Below are positions 1 through 12,200 of a stretch of 64,000 nucleotides of DNA, in pieces. Position 1 is the first letter of the stretch. Each line of letters begins with the position of its first letter. The stretch is from assembly GCA_933228765.1 (NCBI GenBank), contig OW121767.1, positions 6,696,001-6,760,000 on the forward strand, in the 5' to 3' direction. Origin of the DNA: Miltochrista miniata. Its lineage: Eukaryota > Arthropoda > Insecta > Lepidoptera > Erebidae. The notes beneath the pieces were generated by a model that ran no database searches, was not told the origin of the DNA, and saw nothing but the letters and a program-made list of their open reading frames with translations. The position numbers and the translations under genes were made by a program.

Positions 1-46
1 TTTATCTAATAATTATAAATTATTAATTATGTAACATATTTCACAG

Positions 47-230
47 AACGATATAGACAGTGACAATGAATACGAAAGGTGCCATATATCAGGGGACAAG
101 GAACAGGTCGACCAAGCTAAGAAATTGTTGAAAGACCACCTATCTGTGTTGGAGTACCACGTAGACCACGTGCAGACCGTACGAAAAGACTTTGTGTGGG
201 TGCCTGAGGATTATCTCCATGCCATGTATA
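47..230 (+). CDS. papi: papi-like exon 1 of window: KH1 end and KH2 start
   Basis: The acceptor is atttcacag and the donor gtaagt; the exon starts in phase 0 and leaves one base (A). It encodes 61 residues. ISGDKEQVDQAKKLLKD is the last strand and helix of a KH fold, and FVWVPEDYLHAMY is the first strand and helix of the next KH domain. Earlier exons lie outside the window. Confidence 0.75.
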
Positions 231-3200
231 GTAAGTATTATTTTCAAACGTCTTATAAATCGATGAACACTGGCTGCACGCACAACATATTGTCACGTTC
301 CACCTGAGCCGACTGTGAAAGCAAGATCGCGGAACATGCGATAGAAAGATGCGATTGGCCCAAACGTTATGTATTGGCTGTTATCGAGCGATTATTTCAC
401 AGTGAACCGCGTATTTGTGAATGAGTATGGAGTCGAGACGAGTTCCCGCGTCTTACGCTAGGTGGCGGTGTCTCGATTCCATATAAGTTGGCTTTAACAC
501 GATCACCTTGAATCGCGATATACGCTCGCAGAAACTCACGCTAGGCACTCTGGCTCTGAAGTTTTAAAGTACTTGAAAACATTTTCAAAGATTCTATTAA
601 TTACATAGGCCTATAGGATAAATACCGTCAGCTTCTTGGAAAAATAAACAGGCAGAATAATTAATGTTTTTCAAATACAAAATCTCATAATTATATGTCA
701 AAGATTTTCTGAGTAAATTCAATTCATAAAGTATACTTATCTCTGCAACTGACCATACATGTCCTAATAAGAGAAGTCTGTTAAAAAGCCCTAAATTGGA
801 ATTTACAGAGATCGGCGAATACATCGATAGCGACACTGAGTGGGACTACCCATGCCCTATGAATTTTATATCCAAAACTTCGAAATGCTACATCAAGATT
901 GATAAAACGGAAAGTTGCTACCCGAACGATCATTTCAAGCTCATCCTTAGCGGAACGAAAGGACAAATTAGCAAGGCTAAAGCATTGATACAGTATTATG
1001 TAAGTATTGTTTAATTACTTTTGTTTGATTTCACCATCGGCTAAGTATTACCACAGGGCGGAAACTCCATACAAATGGTCCGTTTTCAACTATGTCACCT
1101 GCACTAAAAAACACGCGGTTTCTACACAGTTTATTTGAGCTAAGTTGAAAGAAAATGTTTCGTCAAAATAGCCTCCAACTATAATGATAGCTGTGGCGGG
1201 GGTGAAGATGCCAAATAATACGGTGTACTCGACCAAGCGTTCTTGACCAACGTGTGGAATGATCCCTTACCGCCTGCACCTACATCACGTACCGGAATCG
1301 CCTTAGAACCGTAAAATAATATAATTCATCTCGTAAAAGTAGTGCCTTAGTGATCCAGTGGTTAACACGTCGGGCCCGATTTGTCAGAAGACGCAGGTTT
1401 GACTCCTGCTCAAGACCGATAATTTATATACGACTTTGTCCCCGAAAGGCAGGCAGAGGCATAGTATACACCCAGTACACCCACATTTCACCTCATAGTT
1501 TATGTCCAACGAAATAGGTGGTGAGCCTATTATTTCACATTAAATTTGTTTTGAACATTTCAGATTGAAACAGAGCAGTACAAAACGTTTGCCGAACAAC
1601 AGAAGCTTAAACGAATGGAGGAAAGACTACTGGAAGATATGGCCCGCTCTAGTTCACCGTCTGTGGCTAGCATCTCGTCTGAAGAAGGTATACACCTATC
1701 ATATTATATTAATTTTCAATGTAATTAGAAAGAAAGAAAGTCTTGTTTATTAGGCACACTTAAAACTTTCGAAGAGAAAAGAAAAACAAAAAAAATAAAT
1801 AAATATAAATATTCACGGACATTTCACACAACACTGTCTGATCCCAAAGTAAGCTAGGAATAACCTGCTTGTGGTTATCAGACCACGGATCACAGGGCGG
1901 AAACTCCAGCTTGAATGTGTGCGTGTGATAAATAAAATGTAAGCAAATTGTACGTCAACGCGCACGTCAACTCTACTGACAGCTGTGGCGCGACAGGGAG
2001 TCGCCGATCTGTATGTAATACTATTATAATATTATCTTTGCCACGGATATTAATACTTATATACTTTTTAAATACATACATATTATACATAGAAACACCC
2101 AGACTCTTGAGACAAACATTTATGGGTCACACAAATATTTGTCTTCGGTGGGAATCGAACCCACGACCTCCAGCGCCGCAGGCGGTATCACTACCGACTG
2201 CGCCACAGTAACTACAACAAATAAATAACTACTACAGATATAACAAAATCTATAAAAAAAAAATTTTTCAATAAAAAATAAAACCGACTTCCAACAAATC
2301 CTGAAAATTAAAATTTACTTAGCACAAAGTAAAATGTATTTTGATTTATCAGATTTTATTCAATATCATATTGAAGTCGGCGCCAAGTAAACCCATAGGT
2401 TTATGTAGGTATTATTCATGGCACCAACTTCAATATTATATTGAATAAAATCTGATAAATAAAATACATTTTACTTTGTGCTAAGTAAATTTTATTTTTC
2501 AGGATTTGTTGGAAGTCGGTTTTATTTTTTATTGAAAAATTTTTTTTTCAATATTTTAAGTTACGTGGTGAACCGAAAAATATATCTATCTAGGTAAAAG
2601 TTTTCATCAATATAAATCAATCGAGCCCAAACACAAGGTAGCTGCTGTAAATCGTTAAGGATTTCCCTCGACTGTCTTTCGGTTCCATAATCAGAGGGGC
2701 AAGTGCGAGTTTCGGTGAGCGCCTGTCGACATTCACGAACGAGCGCGTTATCACCGACTTGTATGGGATCGAGACAAGTTCCCGCGTTTACAGCTAGGTG
2801 GCGGGGTCTCGATTCCAAACGAATTGGTGAGCCGTGAATGTCGACAAGCTCACGCAAAAACTCGCACTTGCCCCTCAGATCGACTCCAGATATTCATTAA
2901 ATTGTAGTACATTAAAGCACTGAATTAAAAAGTTAACTAATGCACTGGTTGTCCCTACAAGTTTCGGTGGTTACCCTCGATATCTCCTGGATCCCATCAT
3001 CAGATCCTGATCTGATTAAAATAGTACCACCTCAGAAGTAAACCCCTTTTCAAGAAAGAAAACAATTTAAATCCGTTTATAATTGACGGAAATACCGGTG
3101 AACATACATAAAACATTGAGAACTTCCTTTTTTTTTTGAAGGCGGATCTATCAATCTAGGTGCAAAGTTCTCATCAATACAAATCAATCAAGCCCAAACA

Positions 3201-6200
3201 CAAGGTAACTGCTGTAAATTGTTAAGGAATGCCCTCGACTGTCTTTCGACTCTATCATCAGGTCGACTCCAGACCTTCATTAAAGTGTAGAACATTAAAG
3301 CACTTAATTAAAAAGTTAACGAGTGCACTAGTTGTCCCTACAATTTTCGGTGGTTGCCCTCGTTTTCTCTTGGATCCCATCATCAAATCCTGACTTGGTG
3401 AAAATGGGACCACCTCAGAAGTAAACCCTAATCAACAAAAAAATAAATTTTGAAATCCGTCTATAATTGACGGAAATATCGCTTGACATACATAAAAAAA
3501 AATACATACAGACGAATTGAGAACCTCCTCCTTTTTTTGAAGTCGGTTAAAAAGAAGTGAAATTATTGTGTGCCTAAAAGGCCGTGTTATGCTGTGGGTT
3601 ACCACAACGCTGATTTTTATTAAATTGACTGAATTAGTGCCTTACTCCAAATTTTTTTAATAAGGTAAATAACTCCGTATGCCACATTAGTTAGTCCTAC
3701 TAATATTATGAACTAGCTGTTCCTCGCGGCTTCGACCGCGTAGAAGTCGTTATCGCGTAAGAGTCGTTATATCGTAAAATCATAACCCTCCTTTTGCGCA
3801 GTCGGTTAAAAAGTAGCCTATGTCCTTCCCAGGGCCTCGAACTATCCCTATACCAAAATTCATCTCAATCGCTCCAGCCATGCGTGAAATCGTAATGGAC
3901 AGACAGAGTTACTTTCGCATTAAAGTATTAAGTAGGCATGTAAAGGTTTGTGAAGATGTTTGGATGTTTGTAACTCAATCACGCTTTAACGGCTGAAACG
4001 GTTTCAGATTGAAACGGATTAGAAGCTGTATTTTCTAAAGAAAATGCTCTACAATTTATTTATTAATTCCAGATTATAGATTTTACCTCTCGGACCAAGA
4101 GGTGACCGGAGAGAAACCGATCAAAATGATAGTAACAGCGGTGTATTCTCCGTCGCGATTTTGGGTCCGGGAACAGAGACCGAACAACTGCGAAGATTGA
4201 ACAAAGTTATAGATGATTTTTATCAATGGGATGATCATTATAATGAATATGGATTAGTAAGTATATGAAATACACCCCCCTTAGTAGCAGGATCACACCT
4301 GTAACCCCCCAAAGACGCGGGATAGCACCCGAACCACCCCCTGGGCGAGGCCACAGTGGCGGCCGTGGGTCTGTTGGGAGTCACGGGATATCCTTCCGAG
4401 GGCTTACCCGGAGCTCCCAACCATAGGCTGTTGGGCGTTACGTGAGGTTTTTTAAGTCGGTAGGAGTCCGGCATAGCATCCACGAGGATTTTCCGTCACG
4501 TTCAAAAAAAAGTCTGAAAAACATTTTATTTCTTTCTTATTAGGGTTCCATATCAACAGGGTATATTCATGAGATTTCGCCGTCCGTCTGTCTGTCTGTC
4601 TGTCAGGAAGCTGTATCTCAGGAACCGTGATAGCTAGACAGCTGAAATTTTCCCAGATCATGTTGTGTTGCCGCTATAGCAACAAATACTAAAATCATAA
4701 AAAAGCCGAAATTAAGGGGGTACTCCTATACAACAATCGTGATTTTTTACCCTCCGTTCGCGAGTAGTACTCGCATTTGGTTCCGTACCCAAAAGGTTAA
4801 AATAGGGTCCCGCCCTATTGTTGGGACTTCGATGTCCGTTCTGACTGTCTATCTGTAAGTCCCCAGGCTGTATCTCATGAACCCTGATAGCTACTACCGT
4901 ATTATGTATTTCTGCAGCTGCTATAACAACAAATAAGTACTAAAACTTGGTCTGGAAGAGAGTGTCGGTGTTAAAGTTAGGAAGGGCATGCTACGATGGT
5001 TCGGGCATGTGGAACGAATGGGAGATGAAAGAATGACAAAACAGATATACATCGCGAAAGTGGACGTAGGAGTCGGGGAAAGCCATGACACACCTACCAC
5101 GACCAAATTAATCATGTGTTAGTTGAGGGTGGTGTCAAGAGCCGTAGGTACCGACGTGCATGCATGAAAAGAAAAATGAAAGTTGAAGAAGCTGGCAAGT
5201 GAGGTGTGTATGGACCGTGCCGTGTGGCGCTCGGTTCTTTCTGCCTACCCCGCAAGGGATTTGGCGTGAAGATAGTAATGTTAATAATAGTAATAAGTAC
5301 TAAAAATATAAAAAATAAGCTATGATGCACGAACGTAATTTTTTTTGCAATTATTTTACGGAACCCTCCGTACGCGCGCCCGACTCGTACTTGACCGGTT
5401 TTTTTAATGTAATTTTTTACTTTTTACAGTGGAAAGGCGCGAAAGTAGGCGACATGGTGGCCGCAAGATTCCCTCCCCGGTGTTCCGGAATCGAACCCAG
5501 GGAAGATTACCACAATACGTATCGATACTACCGAGCTATCATCACTTCTATATCGGCGACTAGTAATAGAGTTACGGATCCTGGTCTTATGGTATGTGAG
5601 CTTTTTGTTTTTAAGTTGCTACTAAAATGCTGTGTCGATTTTGGATGTCGTTGGATTTTGGCGCTTCGTAAAAATGTACCTATGTATAAATTAACTTACT
5701 CCAGAAAGGCTGTGTCGGTTTTGATAAAAAAATTGCATGCGTGAAATATTCTGGTAGATCTTTACGATCGATATATTTTGATAAATCTCGTTCTACCCGT
5801 TGAATGCCGCATGAAACCCGAGTTGCCAATCTCCCGAACAGTCGATTGCTTTGGCAACCATGGCGGCCAACTTTTTTCGTTTGGTTCTCCTCGCACATTT
5901 TTCGATATCTATGACTGTATGGTCGCGCGTCTAAGTCTTTCTGTATAAATTAATGTGTAGAATTGGTTATGGTACTGAATGAGACAGCTTGCCGAGTGAA
6001 TGTAATGAAAAAAAAAAGTCGAAATCACGATTTGATCGCTGTCATTATTTATTGTTTGTTTGGCGCCGTTCCTAGAAAGTATTAATACGATTAATTTTTA
6101 AATATTTTCGTTTATTCTGTTTCAAATATTGTTGTTTTGCATTTAAAAGTATCCTGTCATATTGTTTAACAGCTGTGATAAATATTTTCAGTGTAATTCG

Positions 6201-9200
6201 AAGTTAAATTTGTAAAATTTTATAAAATAACACGCGAAGGTCACCATTATTTTTTGTTGTTGTTTTTGTTGTGCAGTGCTCGTATTTAACCGATATTTGT
6301 TGAGATTTTCTCAATAGAAACTATAATCTTTTGTCAAAATACCATTTAACATTATCATATGAATAATTTATGTGAAAATCAATAATAAAAATGGGGGTTT
6401 TTTTTTTAATAATTTAAGATTACATAGCCTCGACATCCCCAAAATAAACAAAAAAATAAACAAATAAATAGGCAGTAATATTTTATTTTATTTTCGGAGA
6501 TTTTATATCTACAGATTATTATTTTTTTGGTGAAAGTGAATTGTTGATGTGTATATTTTGTAAATAAAAAAAATTGCGTGTACTTAGTGTACACACGTAA
6601 GAAGTGAAACTTCTTCATAAACTTAATTTTCACCTCACCTTAAATTAAGTCAAAAAGTACAAAAGTCCAAAAGTCCAAAAGTCCAAAAGTCCAAAAGTCC
6701 AAAGTCCAAAGTACAAAAGTCCAAAAGTCCAAAAGGCCAAAAGTCCCAAAGTCCCAAAGTCCCAAGGTCTCAAGGTCCCAAAGTCCCAAAGTCCCAAAGT
6801 CCCAAAGGCCAAAAGTCCAAAAGTCCAAAAGTCCCAAAGTCCCAAAGTCCCAAAGTCCCAAAGTCTAAAAGTCTAAAAGTCTAAAAGTCTAAAAGTCTAA
6901 AAGTCTAAAAGTCTAAAAGTCTAAAAGTCTAAAAGTCTAAAAGTCTAAAAGTCTAAAAGTCTAAAAGTCTAAAAGTCTAAAAGTCTAAAAGTCTAAAAGT
7001 CTAAAAGTCTAAAAGTCTAAAAGTCTAAAAGTCTAAAAGTCTAAAAGTCTAAAAGTCTAAAAGTCTAAAAGTCTAAAAGTCTAAAAGTCTAAAAGTCTAA
7101 AAGTCTAAAAGTCTAAAAGTCTAAAAGTCTAAAAGTCTAAAAGTCTAAAAGTCTAAAAGTCTAAAAGTCTAAAAGTCTAAAAGTCTAAAAGTCTAAAAGT
7201 CTAAAAGTCTAAAAGTCTAAAAGTCTAAAAGTCTAAAAGTCTAAAAGTCTAAAAGTCTAAAAGTCCAAAAGTCCAAAAGTCCCAAAGTTCCAAAGTCCCA
7301 AAGACCCAAAGTACCAAGATCCGATCCAAAAGTCCAAAAGTCTAAAAGTCCCAAAGTCCCAAAGGCCAAAAGTCCCAAAGTCCCAAAGTCCCAAAGTCCC
7401 AAAGTACCAAAGTCCCAAAGTACCAAAGTACCAAAGTCCCAAAGTCCCAAAGTCCCAAAGTCCCAAAGTCCCAAAGTCCCAAAGTCCCAAAGTCCCAAAG
7501 TCCGAAAGTCCGAAAGTCCAAAAGTCCAAAAGTCCAAAAGTCCAAAAGTCCCAAAGTCCAAAAGTCCCAAAGACCCAAAGTACCAAGGTCCCATCCAAAA
7601 GTCCAAAAGTCCAAAAGTCCCAAAGTCCCAAAGTCCCAAAGTTCCAAAGTCCCAAAGACCCAAAGTACCAAGGTCCCATCCAAAAGTCCAAAAGTCCAAA
7701 AGTTCAAAAGTTCAAAAGTTCAAAAGTTCAAAAGTTCAAAAGTTCAAAAGTCCCAAAGTCTCAAAGTTCCAAAGACCCAAAGTACCAATGTCCCATCCAA
7801 AAGTCCAAAAGTCCAAAAGCCCAAAAGTCCAAAAACCCTTAAATGACATGCTATCCCTGGATAAAGTACTCTTAATTCGAATCCACCGTGGTGGGGAACA
7901 GAACAAAGATGGCGCGTAACCAAAAATCGTGACGTGACGTGACGCAAATTTTTTTCCAACGCCGATAAAGAAGTTTCACTTCAATAATTTATGTCAGAAA
8001 ACTGCTTTTTATTTTGAATTACATGGTAAAATCTGAGAGTACTCCTTCCTTTTCCCAATCCTAATTTTCGGCCAAATATCATAAATCCATTACACATGGG
8101 GTGTTCTCGGATTTAGTGTAGTTATTTTCGTCAGTTATCCAGCATGATGAAACAGCAAGTATTTATGTAGTACCTACGACTCCTGTAAAAGAAATAAGGA
8201 TATTATTGTGTGACGTCCGGCGTGCAGCCGCCGTTCCCGCCAAAGGCGTGGGCACCGCCTATAGATACGCCGGCGTGACCACGCCACCGGCGGGATTGAG
8301 CGGCTACGCTTGTGCTATATCTAGACCAATATGTATTACTGTCCAATCCTGCTCGATCTGGCAATAATGTAAACATGTCATGTTTTGACAATCGTTGTCT
8401 AAGACAGATGAGTAGAAAAATATACAAATCATTGAATTTTTTACTATCCTGAGTAGGTGTTTTAAATGAAAATAAACTATCATAAAGAAGTTATTTGGTG
8501 TCGAAATGATTGTAAGAATACTGTATGACTTCTGGATACTGGGTAATATAATCAGGGTAAATATTCAATTGCCAGTAACTATGGATATACTATAGGATCA
8601 AATGTGTTTGTTTACATTTTTGCGCAAGGTTATTGAAATACAGTAAACCTCTATGGCTTAGTGTTAATTTTATGATGTAGCTTCTCAAACATACATACAT
8701 AATACATACATATGGTCACGCCTTTATCCCCGAAGGGGTAAGCAGAGGCATAGAATGTGCCTACATTTCACGTTTTTTAGAATTTGTCCTACTAATATTT
8801 AGCTTTTCAAAACTATTTCTAAAATATGTAATGTCTATTATTGTTACAGTCAGCAGATTTATACTACGTAGACTACGGCAATACAGAAATGAATGTCGAT
8901 CTGCGAGAAGCTTGCTACCTGAAGAAACGTTTCCTTCGTTTGCCTTTCCAGGTAAGTGTAGTCTGCTAGATGGCACCCATATCGAATTTTATACGCGTTC
9001 CCGCTTCCCATGGGAACTTTTTCCCGGGATAAAAAGTAGCCTATTAACCCCGCAAGTTGAAGTTGCGTAGGAACCTTGTCACAATAACAGCTACGTGTCG
9101 TAGAGTGTGCATGGGCTGACCTTGAGAACTGCGAACGGCATTTTTTAGTGCTGACGGCTCGACTTCGCATACGTCACCAAGATGGCAGCCATTGCAATAT

Positions 9201-12200
9201 CAACGTGTGGGGCTATATAGTATGTGTTATTCCAGACAATAATCAATATTTGTGCCAAATTTCTGTCCGATCCGTTTAGCCATTAGAGCGTGAAAGACTA
9301 ACAAACATCCACACATCCAAACTCACAAACTTTCGCATTTACGTATAATATTAGTAGGATTAGTAAGTAGGATTTATTCAGCCGTTCACAAACAACACAA
9401 CATCATCTATACTACGATTTATAATTCGAGTCAGTAAAATGACATTTTCAGTGTGGCGGGTTTTTTGTCACAAATAAATAGTGATGTGGTTGAATCGAGT
9501 TTTACGATTAAAAGTTAGTCGAGATTATATTTTTTTATTCGATATCAAACAGTAATTAAATTAAATAGTGATGTGGTTGAATCGAGTTTTACGATTAAAA
9601 GTTAGTCGAGATTATATTTTTTTATTCGATATCAAACAGTAATTAAATATTGCATAAAACCACCTATACTGTATTTTAACTCATTCAAATAATGTAGTAA
9701 ACAAACAATTTGGACCTCGATTGCCCCATAATTATTTACACTAAAATATCAATCCCGATCATCACCACTTTTCAAGGAACCGTAGTTTGTCTTATACAAA
9801 CATTTCACACCAATTTACCTTGAGATTAAGGGGCCCGTCCGTTAAATGCACGAAAAGACACTTTGGACTTAGGAAATATTTAAGAACTCGTTTCATTAAA
9901 TGACACGTGTGACATGTACAAAATAATTTACATTAGAAAAAACATCTCTGTAAATTATTAAAAATCATCGAAATAGCAAGAAACTTTTTTATAAGTACAT
10001 AATTAATTAAACAACATTAATTCATTCATAAACAATAATAATAAAACCAATTAAAAGTTATATCATTACACTAAACTTAAAATAAAAACTAACTAACTAC
10101 CTATCAATATACAAATTGGGTCCCTTCCTACCTATGACGCAGGCAGCATTCCCACGCTGGATAGCTATGGAAAGCCTTTGCGCGAAATAGCTACCAGCGC
10201 GGGGATCACGCGTTTCTTCCCTCAGACGCTTACTCAGAGCCGTGAAAAGACCATGTGCACCGCGACACCGTGGACCCAGTGTCTCGACATCAAATGGAAC
10301 GAATTCATATTGGCACCGAGACAACTATACTTGCCGATCTTTAACCACTCGCGAGCATTAGCCGGCCCACCGCTATTTTGCTAGTAGCCGGGAGGTAGGA
10401 CGCCGCAAGAGTGTCAGTGCAAGTGGCATTCCACACTAACGCACGTCCCATTCTCCAGGGTACTAAAGACATCCCGTCGGGTCGCTTACCATCCTCCCGT
10501 ATAATTTGGGGTTCTAAAACCGCGGGGACATTAACGGTGATAAGTACATACTTATTATTTTAATTTTTTCAATAGATCATTCCTCTGTCGAAGTATAAAA
10601 AAATGGAACGACCTGCTCGCACACGTGTTTCCCTCATCTGTGAGATCATGGAAACGTGTGCGGGAGGGAATCCCGGTTTCTCCAAGAGGAGCGTGAAGAG
10701 GAACATCACAGGGCCGCCAACTGGAGGACCACTGTCAGAAGTTCTTTTTTTCATTATTTTTAGTGACGTGTAGACTGAAAATCTATCTATCTAGGTGTAA
10801 AGTTCTCGAAAGTACAAATTAATCAAGCCCAAACACAAGGTAACTGCTGTATATCGTTAGGGAATTCTCTCTTCTGTCTTTCGTCTCCATCATCAGATCG
10901 ACTTCAGATTTTCATTAAGTTGTACTACTTTAAAGCCCTTAATCGAAAAAATTACAAACGCCCTAGATGTCCCTGCAATTTTAAAAGTTCCCTTCGATTT
11001 CTCCAAGATGCCATCATCAGATCCTAACTTCCTTAAAATGGGACCACCTTGGGAGTACCTATCTATTTTCGAACGAAAAAAAATTTTTTCAAATCGATTA
11101 ATAAACGACAGACGGAGTTCTTCGCGAAAAAACATTTAAAAAAAAATTATATACGGTCGAATTGAGTAACCTCCTTTTTTGAAGTCGGTTAAAAAATTAT
11201 GTACGGTCGAATTGAGTAACCTTCTCCTTTTTTGAAGTCGGTTAAAAACTACTTGAATTGTTTTACTTAATTTCTCTGAATCTTTTATTTTATTTAGCTC
11301 GCCATATTGACGTCGCCACCAGCCTGATGGAAAGAAGCCATGGTGCATCTAGCGATTGGGGGCCACTTCTGATAGTGGTCCTCGAGTTGGCGGCCCTGTG
11401 ATGTGCCTCTTCACGCTCCTCTTGAAGAACCCGGGATTGTAAGATGAGGGAAGCACGTGTGCGGGCAGATCGTTCCATGACGTGATCTTTTTAAACATTT
11501 TTTCCCAGCTTTTATAATAATGTTATAGTAAACAATTTTAATATGCTGGTAAGGTCCATATTTCTCGAATTATTTAATCTATTACAAATTTACAATAAAA
11601 AAAAAGCTTTCATACCTAATAAAATAAAGAATGACTAAAATGTCTAAGTCTATTGATTGTCGAACATCACTATTGTAGCGGGTCACCCTTTTTCGTATCA
11701 GTGACAGTTGCAATTGTCATTTTACTGACTCGAATTAAAAATCGTAGTTTAGTCCAAATTTAGCTAATATGCTTGTGCTTTGGGATCTAGACGACTGATA
11801 AACATACTTATTTATTTCTAAATATTTGCATATTATCGATAAATTTCACACAGACACATTTGTCCTGGGTGGAAATCGAACCCACGACCACCGAATGCGT
11901 AGTCAATCACACTACTACCCGTTCGCTCTAAGTTTGCCGCTGGCGTAGAGGCGTATACGCGAATTTTTAATTACACGAAGTAAATTGACAGTAGCTAATG
12001 TCACTTATAGAAAATAAGCAACATTGTTTGAAGAAGTGACATTAGTTGCTGTCAATTTACTTTGTCTAATGAAAAATTTGACTTTAGTATGGAGCCGAGC
12101 GGCAAACTTAGAGCGAACGAGCAGTAATGGACTATGAGGCTAGTCAATTTTTGTACATACATACATATGGTCACGCCTCCATCCCCGAAGGGGTAGGCAG

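Noticed and set aside
2080..2215. tRNA gene on the minus strand (also 23897, 45976 and 47430)
   Set aside because: A and B boxes are present but stems are incomplete and each is followed by the same SINE body and tail, so these are SINE heads.
6863..7262. CRISPR-like regular array
   Set aside because: Eight-base units with no spacers, in a eukaryotic intron.
6640..7707. Long minus-strand open frames with FGLLDFWTLGLWDFGTL-type repeats
   Set aside because: They are translations of the 8-bp minisatellite; 8 bp times 3 gives a 24-bp stop-free cycle in several frames. No start context or splice sites, so not proteins.
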